DNA of 64,000 nucleotides from Peribacillus sp. FSL H8-0477 (GCF_038002765.1 NZ_JBBODE010000001.1:930001-994000); one strand, 5' to 3'; positions 47,732 through 57,683 are shown, counted from the stretch's first letter. Translations and numbers: made by a program. The notes: generated from the sequence alone by a model not told the origin.

Positions 47732-49036
47732 TCATTCAGTAATTGATTGATGAATCAATACAGGTTTTTCAACTTTCTCATTTGAAAGGATAATGTTTTC
47801 ATATAATTTCTCTTTTACTGCCGACACATCTTCAAAGTTACTGTAAATCGTTACAAGTGAATCACCTTTTTTAACTTGATCACCAATTTTTTTACGTAAC
47901 ATCAAACCTGCTGCCAAGTCTATAACTGAATCTTTCGTAGCGCGTCCTGCACCAAGAATCATTGCAGCTGTACCTACTTCATCAGCAACGATTTCAGAAA
48001 CATATCCATCTTCCTTCGCTTCCAGCTCAAACGTATATTTTGCTTGTGGAAGTTCTTCCGGACGGTCTACCACAGATGCATCGCCGCCTTGTGCTGCAAG
48101 GAAGACTTTGAATGATTCAAGTGCACTTCCATCTGCAATAGCTTTTTCAAGCATAGCACGTGCTTCTTCTAATGAATCCGCTTTTTTAGCCAGATAAACC
48201 ATGTTGCTGCCAAGCGTTAGTGATAGTTCAGTTAAATCTTCTGGACCTTCACCTTTTAAAGTATCAATCGCTTCTTTCACTTCTAGCGCGTTTCCGATAG
48301 CATATCCAAGCGGTTGGCTCATATCAGAGATAATTGCCATAGTTTGACGACCGACATTGTTACCAATGCTCACCATCGCTTTTGCTAGTGCTACTGAATC
48401 ATCAATCGTTTTCATAAATGCTCCTGCACCTGTTTTAACATCAAGAACAATTGCATCTGCACCTGCAGCAATTTTCTTACTCATGATTGAGCTTGAAATT
48501 AAAGCGATACTATCAACTGTCGCAGTAACATCGCGTAATGCATAAAGTTTCTTATCTGCAGGCGTTAAGTTACCACTTTGGCCAATTACAGCTAGTTTAT
48601 TTTTGTTTACTAAACGAATGAATTCATCATTTTCAATTTCAACATGGAAACCTTCAACTGATTCAAGTTTATCAATTGTACCACCTGTATGCCCAAGTCC
48701 ACGGCCAGACATTTTAGCTACCGGTACACCAACTGCTGCTACCAACGGTCCAAGTACTAACGTTGTTGTATCACCAACTCCGCCTGTACTATGTTTATCT
48801 ACCTTAATACCTTCAATTGCAGTTAAATCGATAGTATCTCCAGAATTAACCATCGCCATTGTAAGGTCTGCACGCTCTTGTTCGTTCATTCCTTTAAAAT
48901 AAATAGCCATGGAAAGAGCACTCATTTGATAATCTGGAATTGTACCTTCAGTGAAACCATCAATAATGAACTGAATTTCTTCTTTAGTTAATACATATCC
49001 ATCACGTTTTTTTGCAATTAAGTCTACCATTCTCAT
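47732..49036 (-). CDS. pdp: Pyrimidine-nucleoside phosphorylase
   Basis: Phosphorolyses uridine, deoxyuridine and thymidine to the base and pentose-1-phosphate. The 434 residues contain the family signature [17 protein letters not shown] near residue 109 and KHSTGGVGD before it. In B. subtilis pdp is in dra-nupC-pdp; here it is third after drm and pupG, so pentose phosphate release and isomerisation are in one operon. Confidence 0.95.
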   Translation of the reverse strand: MRMVDLIAKKRDGYVLTKEEIQFIIDGFTEGTIPDYQMSALSMAIYFKGMNEQERADLTMAMVNSGDTIDLTAIEGIKVDKHSTGGVGDTTTLVLGPLVAAVGVPVAKMSGRGLGHTGGTIDKLESVEGFHVEIENDEFIRLVNKNKLAVIGQSGNLTPADKKLYALRDVTATVDSIALISSSIMSKKIAAGADAIVLDVKTGAGAFMKTIDDSVALAKAMVSIGNNVGRQTMAIISDMSQPLGYAIGNALEVKEAIDTLKGEGPEDLTELSLTLGSNMVYLAKKADSLEEARAMLEKAIADGSALESFKVFLAAQGGDASVVDRPEELPQAKYTFELEAKEDGYVSEIVADEVGTAAMILGAGRATKDSVIDLAAGLMLRKKIGDQVKKGDSLVTIYSNFEDVSAVKEKLYENIILSNEKVEKPVLIHQSITE

Positions 49037-49087
49037 TAGTAAGCCACCACTTTTTCTTTAAATTTGTATGTCTGATTTTGAAAGGAC

Positions 49088-49900
49088 TTAAATCTTTTCT
49101 ACAATTTGTTTAATAAAGCTCTTGAAACTAACTTTTACTAGTTCAGTCGTTTCAATCACCTCTTCATGTGACAACGGTTGATCAAGGATTCCTGCAGCCA
49201 TATTTGTGATACAGGAAATTCCTAATACTTCCATACCACAATGCCCGGCTACAATTACTTCAGGAACAGTGGACATTCCCACTGCATCTCCGCCAATTGC
49301 ACGTGCAAAGCGGATTTCAGCAGGGGTTTCATAAGTTGGCCCCGTGTTACCAACATACACGCCTTCTTTTAACTTTAGTTCAAGATCAGCGGCTACTTCT
49401 TTCGCTTTCATACGCAGTGATTTACTGTAGGCCTCTGACATATCCGGGAATCGTGGTCCAAATCGTTCATCATTGGCTCCGATTAGCGGATTCGTTCCCA
49501 TATTATTAATATGATCTGTAATAATCATTAAATCTCCCGGCTTAAATGCTTCATTTACACCACCGGCAGCATTCGTAACGACTAATTTTTCCACACCGAG
49601 CAGCTTCATAACCCGGACTGGGAAGGTAACCATGTCCATATTGTAGCCTTCATAGAAATGAAAACGACCCTGCATTGCTACAACTTTTTTCCCGCTTAGC
49701 TCACCAATAATTAGTTTACCGGCATGTCCTGAAACAGTTGAAACCGGAAACTCAGGAATCTCTTCATAAGCTAGAACAACTGGGTTTTCGATATCGTCTG
49801 CTAAAACACCGAGTCCCGACCCTAAAATCAGGCCAATTTCAGGCGTTCCATTGATTTTGCTCCGTATAAAGGATGCAGCTTTTTCAAGGTTTTCATACAT
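49088..49900 (-). CDS. pupG: Purine nucleoside phosphorylase PupG
   Basis: Trimeric PNP cleaving inosine/guanosine and deoxy forms. The 270 residues have LILGSGLG, the VSGHAGKL phosphate loop, VVTNAAGGVN and EVIVAGHCGMEVLGISCITN. ATG at 49900 follows AAGGAG by eight bases, 12 bases after drm. Confidence 0.94.
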   Translation of the reverse strand: MYENLEKAASFIRSKINGTPEIGLILGSGLGVLADDIENPVVLAYEEIPEFPVSTVSGHAGKLIIGELSGKKVVAMQGRFHFYEGYNMDMVTFPVRVMKLLGVEKLVVTNAAGGVNEAFKPGDLMIITDHINNMGTNPLIGANDERFGPRFPDMSEAYSKSLRMKAKEVAADLELKLKEGVYVGNTGPTYETPAEIRFARAIGGDAVGMSTVPEVIVAGHCGMEVLGISCITNMAAGILDQPLSHEEVIETTELVKVSFKSFIKQIVEKI

Positions 49901-49912
49901 AGCAACCACTCC

Positions 49913-51100
49913 TTATTTAAGATCAGTTAAGATATTCTTACCGTATACAGGCATCTTCACATTGAAGTTAGCTGCAACCGTTGCACCGATATCTGCAAAG
50001 GTATCTCTAATCGGCAATTCTTGTCCTTGCTCAAAACGTTTTGAGTACATAAGTAACGGAACGTATTCTCTTGTATGATCTGTTCCTGCATGGGTTGGAT
50101 CGTTCCCATGATCGGCAGTAATGATGACTAAGTCATCTTCGGTTACTTTTTCCATCACTTCGGCCATTCTCTCATCGAATTCTTCTAGTGCTTTACCATA
50201 ACCTTCTGGATCGCGACGATGTCCAAATAAGGCATCGAAATCAACTAAATTCAAGAAGCTTAAGCCAGTGAAGTCCTGATCGATGGTCTGTAACAATTTG
50301 TCCATACCATCCATATTAGAGACTGTTCTCAACGATTCAGTTACACCTTCACCATCAAAAATATCAGAAATCTTCCCAATCGCTAATACGTCAAATCCAC
50401 TGTCTTTCAGCTCGTCCATAACCGTACGATTGAATGGTTTCAAGGCGTAGTCATGACGATTTGATGTCCGTTTGAAGTTACCCGGTTCACCAAGGAATGG
50501 TCTAGCAATAACCCGTCCCACTTTGAATTGATCCTGCATGGTAAGTTCTCGAGCTATTTCACAAATTTTATATAGTTCCTCTAATGGGACTACTTCCTCG
50601 TGCGCAGCAATCTGTAATACAGAGTCAGCCGACGTATAGACAATCAGTGCTCCCGTTTTCAGATGTTCAGCACCCATTTCATCAAGAATTTCTGTACCAC
50701 TTGCAGGTTTATTTCCAATAACCGGGCGACCTGTTTTTGCTTCAAGCTCGTGAATCAATAATTCTGGAAAGCCATCAGGAAATACTTGAAACGGCGTGCT
50801 GATATTAAGACCCATAATTTCCCAATGACCAGTCATCGTATCTTTTCCATTAGAGGCTTCCTTCATTTTGGTAAAGTAAGCTTGCGGAGCAGCCGCTTTT
50901 TCGATCCCTTTGATTTGACGGATATTACTTAAGCCAAGCTTGCCTAAATTCGGCATCTTCAACCCATTCATTCTCTCCGCAATATGACCTAATGTATCAG
51001 AACCTTTATCTCCAAATTCTTCAGCATCTGGAGCTTCGCCAATTCCTACTGAATCCATTACGATTACAAATATCCGTTTAAACGCTTTGTCTTCTCTCAT
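49913..51100 (-). CDS. drm: Phosphopentomutase
   Basis: Interconverts (deoxy)ribose-1- and 5-phosphate, linking nucleoside breakdown to central metabolism. The 395 residues have the alkaline-phosphatase-like metal motifs [13 protein letters not shown] and [22 protein letters not shown] at 51100 has TTAGGAGG eleven bases upstream. First gene of drm-pupG-pdp. Confidence 0.95.
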   Translation of the reverse strand: MREDKAFKRIFVIVMDSVGIGEAPDAEEFGDKGSDTLGHIAERMNGLKMPNLGKLGLSNIRQIKGIEKAAAPQAYFTKMKEASNGKDTMTGHWEIMGLNISTPFQVFPDGFPELLIHELEAKTGRPVIGNKPASGTEILDEMGAEHLKTGALIVYTSADSVLQIAAHEEVVPLEELYKICEIARELTMQDQFKVGRVIARPFLGEPGNFKRTSNRHDYALKPFNRTVMDELKDSGFDVLAIGKISDIFDGEGVTESLRTVSNMDGMDKLLQTIDQDFTGLSFLNLVDFDALFGHRRDPEGYGKALEEFDERMAEVMEKVTEDDLVIITADHGNDPTHAGTDHTREYVPLLMYSKRFEQGQELPIRDTFADIGATVAANFNVKMPVYGKNILTDLK

Positions 51101-51196
51101 TATTAATTGACCTCCTAATAAAATAAAACAACTTATAGAATTCATATTCCCCTTAAGACAGGTGAATTAACCTTAAAAAACTTTCAACCGATTTTT

Positions 51197-51235
51197 GATG
51201 TCGGAAGTCTGACATCTCCATTGTAAACGGTTTCG
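51197..51235 (-). promoter_or_regulatory. Palindrome and near-cre upstream of drm
   Basis: GATGTCGGAAGTCTGACATC (51197-51216) is a near-perfect 20-bp palindrome. TTGTAAACGGTTTCG (51221-51235) fits the cre consensus with one mismatch. Both lie upstream of the nucleoside operon and could be operators; no clear -35/-10 pair was found. Confidence 0.4.
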
Positions 51236-51323
51236 ATTGGTTCTTCAATGATTATCTCCTATCCATTAAAAGAAATAGAAAAAACATTTTATTTCTTTCT
51301 ATTCCTTCTAAACTATCATCCTA

Positions 51324-52214
51324 TCAGGCACGAGGATGAAACTTCTTGTACACATCCTTTAACCGAACATTGGATACATGGGTATAAATTTGTGTGGTTG
51401 AGATATCAGCATGACCTAACATTTCCTGTACGGCGCGTAAATCCGCTCCATTGGTTAACAAATGAGTAGCAAAAGAATGACGCAAGGTATGCGGAGTCAA
51501 CTCTTTCTCTATACGAGCATCCTTAGAAAGTTTTTTAAGTATTTTCCAGAATCCTTGTCTCGTTAACCGATTTCCATGATGATTTAAGAAAAGCGAATCT
51601 GTTTTATGCACACTTTGTAACTTAACTCGTCCATTAAGTAAATATTCCTCAATTGCTTCGAGTGCTGTATGCCCAATTGGAATAATCCGTTCTTTATTTC
51701 CCTTACCTATACAACGGACAAATCCCATTGTCGCATGAATATCACTCATATCTAAATTGATTAATTCACTCACACGCATGCCTGTGGCATAAAGGAGTTC
51801 AAGCATAGCTTTATCCCTATATCCATACTCATTCGTAAGTTTCGGAGCTTCGAGCAAGGCTTCCACTTCTTCCATACTAAGAACTTTTGGAAGGCTTCTT
51901 TCCTGTTTAGGTGATTCTATATGTATGGTAGGATCTTGGTCAGTAATCTTTTCACGGATAAGAAACTGATGAAAAGACCGCAATGAAGCAATGTGACGAG
52001 CCAGTGTCTTTGGTGATTTTCCCTGATCCTTTAATCTTGCTAGGAATTGAATGATTGAGGCCCGACGGACTTCATTCCAGGTATTCAGCTGTTCAACATT
52101 CTTCATATAAGCAAAATATGATTTTAAATCCCGCTCATATGAGATGAGCGTGTTTTTTGCCAAGCCCTTCTCGACTGTTAGAAAGTGGATAAAATCTCTT
52201 ATATGATCTATCAT
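51324..52214 (-). CDS. xerD: Site-specific tyrosine recombinase XerD
   Basis: Resolves chromosome dimers at dif with XerC. The 296 residues have the SAM-like N domain (1-90) and the catalytic set: Arg in [21 protein letters not shown], and the nucleophile Tyr in TTQIYTHV. Upstream of drm as in B. subtilis (ripX). Confidence 0.95.
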   Translation of the reverse strand: MIDHIRDFIHFLTVEKGLAKNTLISYERDLKSYFAYMKNVEQLNTWNEVRRASIIQFLARLKDQGKSPKTLARHIASLRSFHQFLIREKITDQDPTIHIESPKQERSLPKVLSMEEVEALLEAPKLTNEYGYRDKAMLELLYATGMRVSELINLDMSDIHATMGFVRCIGKGNKERIIPIGHTALEAIEEYLLNGRVKLQSVHKTDSLFLNHHGNRLTRQGFWKILKKLSKDARIEKELTPHTLRHSFATHLLTNGADLRAVQEMLGHADISTTQIYTHVSNVRLKDVYKKFHPRA

Positions 52215-52219
52215 TTACA

Positions 52220-52447
52220 TTACTCCCCGTCTAAATAAAGCAACATCAATCTGCTCAGCCAGGTTTCTTCTTCAGAATCCCCAGCCTTCATCACTTTTAT
52301 TGCTGCACCTTTAGGTTCGCTATAACGCTGGTACCCTTCATATTCCTGATTTAACCATACCATTCCTAAATAAAAAAGAACAGTAAAGCACACAAAAAGT
52401 AACAAAACCTTCATAATTTGAAAAAATAAATTAACCGAGGTTTTCAT
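52220..52447 (-). CDS. yqzK: YqzK family membrane protein (DUF4227)
   Basis: A 75-residue protein with one membrane helix (about 13-33, VLLLFVCFTVLFYLGMVW) and a conserved NQEYEGYQRYSEPKG stretch. Five bases upstream of xerD and downstream of fur, matching YqzK. Unknown function. Confidence 0.82.
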   Translation of the reverse strand: MKTSVNLFFQIMKVLLLFVCFTVLFYLGMVWLNQEYEGYQRYSEPKGAAIKVMKAGDSEEETWLSRLMLLYLDGE

Positions 52448-52555
52448 CCCTACATCCCCTTATAAACCCTTTTCTACAATCTATGCCCGATTGGTCCAAG
52501 TTTATACATGAAGAAAAAGGAACCTCTCTCTTATAAGCTTAAAGAACGTTAAAAA

Positions 52556-52585
52556 ACAAAAAACCTTCTCCACGTGGAAAAGGTC
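52556..52585 (-). terminator. fur terminator
   Basis: ACCTTTTCC-ACGT-GGAGAAGGT hairpin followed by six U, directly after fur. Confidence 0.85.
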
Positions 52586-52592
52586 AAGTGTA

Positions 52593-53063
52593 TTATTCAG
52601 TATCCGATTCTGATTCAATATCCGGTTTATCGTGACATCTATGGCAAATGCCATGAAAGGTCAATCTATGATCTTTTATCTTGAAGTTCCAATCACGTTC
52701 AACTATCGCTTCGACATCTTCAAGTAAATCGTCTTGAATTTCATCCACAGCTCCACACTCAACACAAACAAGATGGTGGTGAAAATGAGCTGCTCCTTCT
52801 TGTCTTAAATCATAACGGGATACTCCATCACCAAAGTTAATTTTATCAACAATTTTCAATTCAGTTAACAGTTCTAAAGTCCGGTATACAGTTGCTAAAC
52901 CAATCTCCGGCGACTTTTCTTTGACCAAGAGGTAAACGTCTTCAGCGCTTAAATGATCCTCTTCGTGTTCAAGTAAGACGCGGACGGTCGCTTCTCGCTG
53001 GGGTGTTAGTTTATAACTGGACGAGTGCAACTGCTTTTTAATTCTCTCAATTCTATTTTCCAT
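52593..53063 (-). CDS. fur: Ferric uptake regulator Fur
   Basis: Iron-sensing repressor. The 156 residues have the winged helix (LTPQREATVRVLLEH ... GLATVYRTLELL), the metal site HFHHHLVCVECG and the structural zinc CHRC pair near the C-terminus. ATG at 53063 follows GGGAGGG. It is next to yqzK-xerD and spoIIM as in B. subtilis, which argues for Fur over Zur or PerR. Confidence 0.93.
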   Translation of the reverse strand: MENRIERIKKQLHSSSYKLTPQREATVRVLLEHEEDHLSAEDVYLLVKEKSPEIGLATVYRTLELLTELKIVDKINFGDGVSRYDLRQEGAAHFHHHLVCVECGAVDEIQDDLLEDVEAIVERDWNFKIKDHRLTFHGICHRCHDKPDIESESDTE

Positions 53064-53167
53064 TGTATTTCCCTCCCGCGCCGCTATCCTTACCATTATA
53101 TCAAAAGAGGGAAAAGTGTCAAAATACAATTAGAGTTCAGCGATTTTTTTTACACCACCCACTTCTC

Positions 53168-53812
53168 TTATTTACTTAGAAGACTAACAACACTTTTCAT
53201 AAGTGGAGGTGACAGATAAGCTTCAATCGCTCCAGCTGCAACCAAAAATAAAACAGCAGTAATAAAAGAATACATGTACCGGTAAACAAACGGCTTTAGT
53301 GGTTCCCTAGACTGCTTCAAAAAAATTCGGCGGGTCATTTTTATTGATAAGGAAACCGCCATTGCAGCAATAACGATAAAGACAGGAACAATGAAAATGT
53401 TTTGAGGAAGAATCGAAACGAATGATAACAAAAATCCGCTCCATCCCATTTGATTCACTAAGAATCCCACCGTAAACCCGACCACTACACCTTTTAAGAA
53501 TAAAAGAATGAGGATAACCGGCAGCCCAATGACTGAAATACCTAGAATCCAGATTAAAGCAATATACTTTATATTATGAGCCGCACTCTGTACGAACATA
53601 TCTTGGCTGCTGGCCATATTGTTTTCCGAAACTTGTCCGAAAAATTGAGATAAATAATAAAACAAATCTTCTTTTTGAGTAAAACTAAGACTATTCACTA
53701 GAATTGCCCCAAAGATTACCCCCATTAAAAAGAGGACGGTAATGAACAGATAAAGTGAGGAATGATCAGTTACATGTTTTACGGCGAATTTGGCTGCAGT
53801 TTTTTTCTTCAT
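53168..53812 (-). CDS. spoIIM: Stage II sporulation protein M
   Basis: Mother-cell membrane subunit of the DMP (SpoIID-M-P) engulfment complex. The 214-residue polytopic protein has about five helices and a charged N-terminus (MKKKTAAKFAVKHV). GGGAGG precedes the ATG. Adjacent to fur, as conserved. Confidence 0.93.
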   Translation of the reverse strand: MKKKTAAKFAVKHVTDHSSLYLFITVLFLMGVIFGAILVNSLSFTQKEDLFYYLSQFFGQVSENNMASSQDMFVQSAAHNIKYIALIWILGISVIGLPVILILLFLKGVVVGFTVGFLVNQMGWSGFLLSFVSILPQNIFIVPVFIVIAAMAVSLSIKMTRRIFLKQSREPLKPFVYRYMYSFITAVLFLVAAGAIEAYLSPPLMKSVVSLLSK

Positions 53813-53841
53813 TTATCTTCCTCCCATTGATTGCTTACTAA

Positions 53842-53869
53842 ATAGTATGTAAATTCCTTTTCTTTATGA
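53842..53869 (-). promoter_or_regulatory. Candidate sigma-E promoter of spoIIM
   Basis: TCATAAA and CATACTAT are 13 bases apart on the minus strand, close to the sigma-E elements kmATAtt and CATACAnT. spoIIM is a sigma-E gene in B. subtilis. Confidence 0.5.
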
Positions 53870-53898
53870 CAGTGAACTTTTCTACATACGATTTTCTG

Positions 53899-53927
53899 TT
53901 CAACCCTTTCAATCTATATGGTATAAT
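53899..53927 (+). promoter_or_regulatory. Promoter of the GNAT gene
   Basis: TTCAAC and consensus TATAAT are spaced 17 bases, 35 bases before the ATG. Confidence 0.65.
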
Positions 53928-53962
53928 TTTCATACTATTTAGTTAAAAGAGAGGGAATATAA

Positions 53963-54529
53963 ATGAATGCCATTTTAAAAGAATTTCCAGAAGTAATTGA
54001 ATCGGATCGAATCTATCTTCGTCCATGCCGGCGTGAAGACAGCTTCGCCGTCCATGCAGCAATCCACGCATCACAGCAGGAATTAAAGCAATGGCTTGCA
54101 TTTGCCAAAACCCTAGCGACCATTGAAGAAACTGCCGAGAATCTTATTCAGTCACAAGCGGATTTTATCCTGCGCAAAGATTTGCGCTTCCTTATCTTTC
54201 GCAAAGAAGATGATGTGTTTATCGGATCAACCGGTCTTCACCGCATCAATTGGGACATCCCTAAATTTGAAATAGGCTACTGGATTGACACCCAATATAG
54301 TAAGCAGGGCTATATCACAGAATCTACAAAGGCACTGACCAATTTTGCTTTTGAACAGTTAGGCGCCAAACGAATTGAAATCCGCTGCGATTCAAAAAAC
54401 ACAGAAAGTCGTCGGATCCCCGAGAAATTAGGTTTTTCCCTTGAAGGTATCCTCCGCTCTGACAGTCTAGCTGTAGATGGATCCGTTCGTGATACATGTA
54501 TTTTTGCAAAAACAACCGCAGGCAGTTAA
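53963..54529 (+). CDS. RimJ/RimL-type GNAT acetyltransferase
   Basis: A 188-residue GNAT-fold protein with SDRIYLRPCRREDS at the start and the acetyl-CoA loop YSKQGYITEST, followed by KRIEIRCDSKNTESRRIPEKLGF, typical of the ribosomal-protein-acetyltransferase-like subfamily. Substrate cannot be told. Single gene divergent from spoIIM. Confidence 0.8.
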   Translation: MNAILKEFPEVIESDRIYLRPCRREDSFAVHAAIHASQQELKQWLAFAKTLATIEETAENLIQSQADFILRKDLRFLIFRKEDDVFIGSTGLHRINWDIPKFEIGYWIDTQYSKQGYITESTKALTNFAFEQLGAKRIEIRCDSKNTESRRIPEKLGFSLEGILRSDSLAVDGSVRDTCIFAKTTAGS

Positions 54530-54535
54530 ATCACT

Positions 54536-54565
54536 CCAAAAAGGCTGTCGAGTATGTCGACAGCC
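54536..54565 (-). terminator. Terminator after the endoQ-like gene
   Basis: GGCTGTCGA / TCGACAGCC hairpin followed by five U on the minus strand, between convergent genes. Confidence 0.75.
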
Positions 54566-54578
54566 AAGCATTGGTACT

Positions 54579-55751
54579 TTATGTTGATTTAATTTTTCCA
54601 TATTTACCGCCGCCCCCGGCTGTAAAGGTCAAAAGGCCTTTTCTGGCGAGATCAATAAAAACGGCTGTTTTTTCTGGAACGACTTGCTGTAACTCATTTA
54701 GCGTTACTTTATGAAGAATATTCATTTCCGTACCAAATACTGCAAGCAGTCGTTCGAACGTTTTTGGACCAAGTCCTGGAATAAAATCGAGTGGGACTTG
54801 ATGCACATAAGTTGGGCGATTCCGATGTGATTTTTCCAATGATAAACCCGCGATTTCTTTTATTCGATTCGCCACACCATTAATAATGCTCTTACTTCCA
54901 CAGGACGAACACGGTGAACCCACAGCTCCCGGCTGCAAGCATTTACTGCAGACCGTTTGATGGTATTTTCCCAGTTCAGGATTTAACCCGTAATTAACCG
55001 CAATTTTCCGTCCCTCTATTTCCTTTAAGGCCTTTTCTAATTCAAAAAAGCTTGGCTGCTTCAACTCCATCTTTTGATATTCTCTGGCAATTTTCGCTAG
55101 TGAATGTGCGTCAGAATTCGTTAGAAAAACATAGGGATCCAACTCAATAATTTCCCGGGCCATAGTCGTATCAGAACTTAATCCTAATTCAATCCCATCA
55201 ATTAGGTTCGGATTAAACACTTCAGTAAGGCTGAATTCGACACCTTTCCCATATAAACTTTTAAATGGGGTAAATACATGTGCTGGAATGAAAAGCCCGC
55301 CCAGCTCTTTTGTTTTTTCCTGCAGCGTGATGCCCTCACAATAAATCCTCTGTGAACTCAAATGAATATTTTTCATATAGTTGCTCATCCAAACGGATAA
55401 TTCCTTCATTGCGTCTAATGTAGGCATATAAACAAGAACATGAATTGGACCTTGGCAGTACTGGTCATAGATTTCTATCTCTGAACCAAGAATCAATACC
55501 GTTTGTCCAAATTTTAAACCGCCCTCTTCAAGCTCTACCATCTCTTCTTTATCAATGAGCAGCTCTAGTTCTTCGATGACTTCAGGAGAATGGCAGTCAA
55601 TAATCCCTACCATATCGAGACCCTTCCGCTCACTAGCCGTTTTTAAAACATTACGGAGTGTCAGTGAACGAGCTCCTGTAATTTTCACCGCTCTTCCCCG
55701 ATGTGTCCTGCCAATATGAATATGAAGATCGACGTAATAGTCCTTCAGCAT
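54579..55751 (-). CDS. PHP-domain endonuclease Q family protein (YqxK)
   Basis: Predicted DNA-repair endonuclease acting near deaminated bases. The 390 residues have an N-terminal PHP metal site (DLHIHIG; DCHSPEVIEE), a four-cysteine zinc knuckle (CSKCLQPGAVGSPCSSC, about 270) and a C-terminal helix-hairpin-helix (DFIPGLGPKTFERLL). The one-base separation from nudF suggests cotranscription. Equivalent to B. subtilis yqxK. Confidence 0.85.
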   Translation of the reverse strand: MLKDYYVDLHIHIGRTHRGRAVKITGARSLTLRNVLKTASERKGLDMVGIIDCHSPEVIEELELLIDKEEMVELEEGGLKFGQTVLILGSEIEIYDQYCQGPIHVLVYMPTLDAMKELSVWMSNYMKNIHLSSQRIYCEGITLQEKTKELGGLFIPAHVFTPFKSLYGKGVEFSLTEVFNPNLIDGIELGLSSDTTMAREIIELDPYVFLTNSDAHSLAKIAREYQKMELKQPSFFELEKALKEIEGRKIAVNYGLNPELGKYHQTVCSKCLQPGAVGSPCSSCGSKSIINGVANRIKEIAGLSLEKSHRNRPTYVHQVPLDFIPGLGPKTFERLLAVFGTEMNILHKVTLNELQQVVPEKTAVFIDLARKGLLTFTAGGGGKYGKIKST

Positions 55752-55752
55752 T

Positions 55753-56304
55753 TTAGTGTTCTAACGCTTTTTTCAGCTGTAAATACTGCACAGCATAAGC
55801 GGTTTTCGCATCTGCAATTTTTCCTTCCTCAATAAACCGCTGGGCTTCTTCAACCGTAAGCTCAATGAGTTCAACAAACTCATCCTCATCACAGGCCGCT
55901 GGATTTTCCTTTTTAGCCAAACCCGTTGCTACAAACAAATGGACCAATTCATCAGCAAAACCTGGTGATGTATAGAAAGAGATTAAATGCTTCATTTCGG
56001 CACTTTCATACCCAGTTTCTTCCTCTAATTCTCTTTCAGCACTCCGAAGTGGTTCCTCTCCCGGTTCCAATTTCCCTGCAGGGATCTCAACGAGACTCCT
56101 CTCCATCGCCTTTCGATATTGCTCAACCATAATCATTTTTCCTTCATCAGTAATCGCAATGACGGCGACTGCTCCGGGGTGCTTGATTATTTCCCGTTTA
56201 CCCCTTTTTCCGTTTGGCAGTTCCACTTCATCAACCTGAAGACTAATCACTCTTCCTTTAAAAAGCATGTCACTCGACACTGTTTTTTCTTCAAACTTTT
56301 TCAT
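55753..56304 (-). CDS. nudF: ADP-ribose pyrophosphatase NudF
   Basis: Nudix hydrolase of ADP-ribose. The 183 residues contain the Nudix box GKLEPGEEPLRSAERELEEETGY (23 positions, split by eye as G-x5-E-x7-REL-x-EE-x-G). ATG at 56304 follows AAGGAG by eight bases; the longer upstream frame is rejected. Confidence 0.94.
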   Translation of the reverse strand: MKKFEEKTVSSDMLFKGRVISLQVDEVELPNGKRGKREIIKHPGAVAVIAITDEGKMIMVEQYRKAMERSLVEIPAGKLEPGEEPLRSAERELEEETGYESAEMKHLISFYTSPGFADELVHLFVATGLAKKENPAACDEDEFVELIELTVEEAQRFIEEGKIADAKTAYAVQYLQLKKALEH

Positions 56305-56379
56305 TGTAGCCACTCCTTGTTCTAAAAATAGATATTTTTCCATACATTTTATCACATTAGGACTAGGAGGTACCTGTTT

Positions 56380-56520
56380 ATGAAGGTGTATGTCTTAGAA
56401 AAAAGCATTGTCCTGTCGGGAAAGTGTTGGGAAGTACAGCAAAAGCTGAAGGAATATCAGAAACATTATTACTATGTCCATGACTGGATAACTGCAATTC
56501 ATTCAAACAAAGAAAAATAA
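56380..56520 (+). CDS. mciZ: Mother-cell inhibitor of FtsZ, MciZ-like
   Basis: A 46-codon gene with AGGAGG seven bases upstream. The peptide reads KVYVLEKSIVLSGKCWEVQQ then KLKEYQKHYYYVHDWI, and it aligns along its length with B. subtilis MciZ (KVHRMPKGVVLVGKAWEI, KLKEYG, YVKDWI). It lies directly next to nudF, where mciZ is found. Expected role: mother-cell-specific capping of FtsZ filaments during sporulation. CATACATT upstream resembles a sigma-E -10 but no -35 is seen. Confidence 0.8.
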   Translation: MKVYVLEKSIVLSGKCWEVQQKLKEYQKHYYYVHDWITAIHSNKEK

Positions 56521-56907
56521 CGAAAACAAAGACACCATCAGCGTCTGTCTACAGTACATTTCTTTTAAATTGCATAAATCAATTACAACAAAATATCGAC
56601 CAGCAAATAAAAAGCTATACTAAGAAGATATAAATACGAAGAGGAAGATGCATAGGCCTCCTTCTCTCTACTGTTTTGTATATATAATTACTGAAATTAC
56701 GGAGAAAATACCAATTGTCGAAAAGAATTGGTATTAAAAACTCACTCGGATCAATCTCAAAAACCAGCAAAAAAAGAAACAATAAAAGTTTTAACGGCAT
56801 AATCTCCTAATATATTCATATATTTAGATTAGGAGAAACCGTGTGGAGAATTATAAAGGAAATAGTCCTTCAAATTCAAACCGTGTTTGGATATAGAAAG
56901 GATAAAT
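56521..56907 (+). other. Intergenic region with AT-rich hairpins, left edge of the accessory island
   Basis: No supported gene. Two inverted repeats are visible: AATACCAATT...AATTGGTATT (56707-56736) and TCTCCTAAT...ATTAGGAGA (56803-56837). The conserved nudF-side gene order ends here. Confidence 0.5.
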
Positions 56908-57384
56908 ATGTTTAATTCATCAAAGATTTTTAGATGGGGAAAAATTCACGATTTCATGGATAAAAATAAGATTAAACAACCCACCGATCATGCGATACTT
57001 CTAGGTGGGGAACTAATAAGTCAAGGTCATAAAGTGATATTTGAATGTCCAATTAGTAATATGCATACTGACTTATATGTCCCCACCTTGAATGAAAAAA
57101 TTTTCATTGAAGTTGTCGGTGATATTAGGACTAAAGAACAATTAATTAAAGATCGGAATCGTGATGCATTTTTATCGTGTGAAGGATTCACTGTACTTCG
57201 ATTCAACAATGAAAAGATTGAGAATTATGTTCAAGATCAAATTAACAAGTATTTTCTCGGAATCAATGCGTTCGAAAAACACTTAAATTATTGGCGGTTG
57301 AATGGAATTCCCAAAATACTAACAAAAAAAGAAGAACAAATGCAAGGTACCAGAAATGCGATTCTAGATTTAAAAGCTACTTGA
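56908..57384 (+). CDS. Orphan nuclease-like protein (PD-(D/E)xK / DUF559-type fold)
   Basis: A 158-residue protein whose middle (HTDLYVPTLNEKIFIEVVGD ... KDRNRDAFLSCEGFTVLRF) resembles the DUF559/Vsr-like endonuclease fold: an Asp ahead of a beta hairpin, an Ile-Glu-Val strand, and a final R-x-aromatic 'VLRF' strand. The canonical lysine after the Glu is not obvious, so activity is uncertain. GAAAGGA precedes the ATG. No restriction or transposase partner is adjacent; AT-rich codon use differs from the core genes. Confidence 0.5.
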   Translation: MFNSSKIFRWGKIHDFMDKNKIKQPTDHAILLGGELISQGHKVIFECPISNMHTDLYVPTLNEKIFIEVVGDIRTKEQLIKDRNRDAFLSCEGFTVLRFNNEKIENYVQDQINKYFLGINAFEKHLNYWRLNGIPKILTKKEEQMQGTRNAILDLKAT

Positions 57385-57499
57385 GCTCTTCATAACGTCA
57401 ATTTCATCCATGCTAGTAATTACAACTGGATACAAATGGATAATCTTGATATACTAATTATATTTCCATCTTGGGCGGAGGAGTGGTTCTTCTCCATGA

Positions 57500-57533
57500 C
57501 GAAAAACCCTTTCTTTAAAGAGAGGGTTTTTCG
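57500..57533. terminator. Terminator-like hairpin
   Basis: AAAAACCCTCTCTTT / AAAGAAAGGGTTTTT forms a near-perfect stem with U on both ends; it could end either flanking transcript. Confidence 0.6.
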
Positions 57534-57683
57534 CCGTTCAGCCAAACATCCTGTGCCTACATCATTTGTAGAGGCAATGATTGCAGGTGGGTTAGGATTC
57601 CATGATTCCATTGTGCCGACGATATTGCTGCAGTTATAGCAGCTGTATGGTATGTATAATAGGAAGTGTATAAAAATCATCAC

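Noticed and set aside
56615-56800. Minus-strand 61-codon hydrophobic frame
   Set aside because: Lies over AT-rich hairpins, no ribosome site, composition explained by base bias.
57420-57683. Opposed frames of 87 (minus) and 67 (plus) codons
   Set aside because: Both cross a terminator-like hairpin, lack ribosome sites and show no recognisable family; the region is treated as intergenic.
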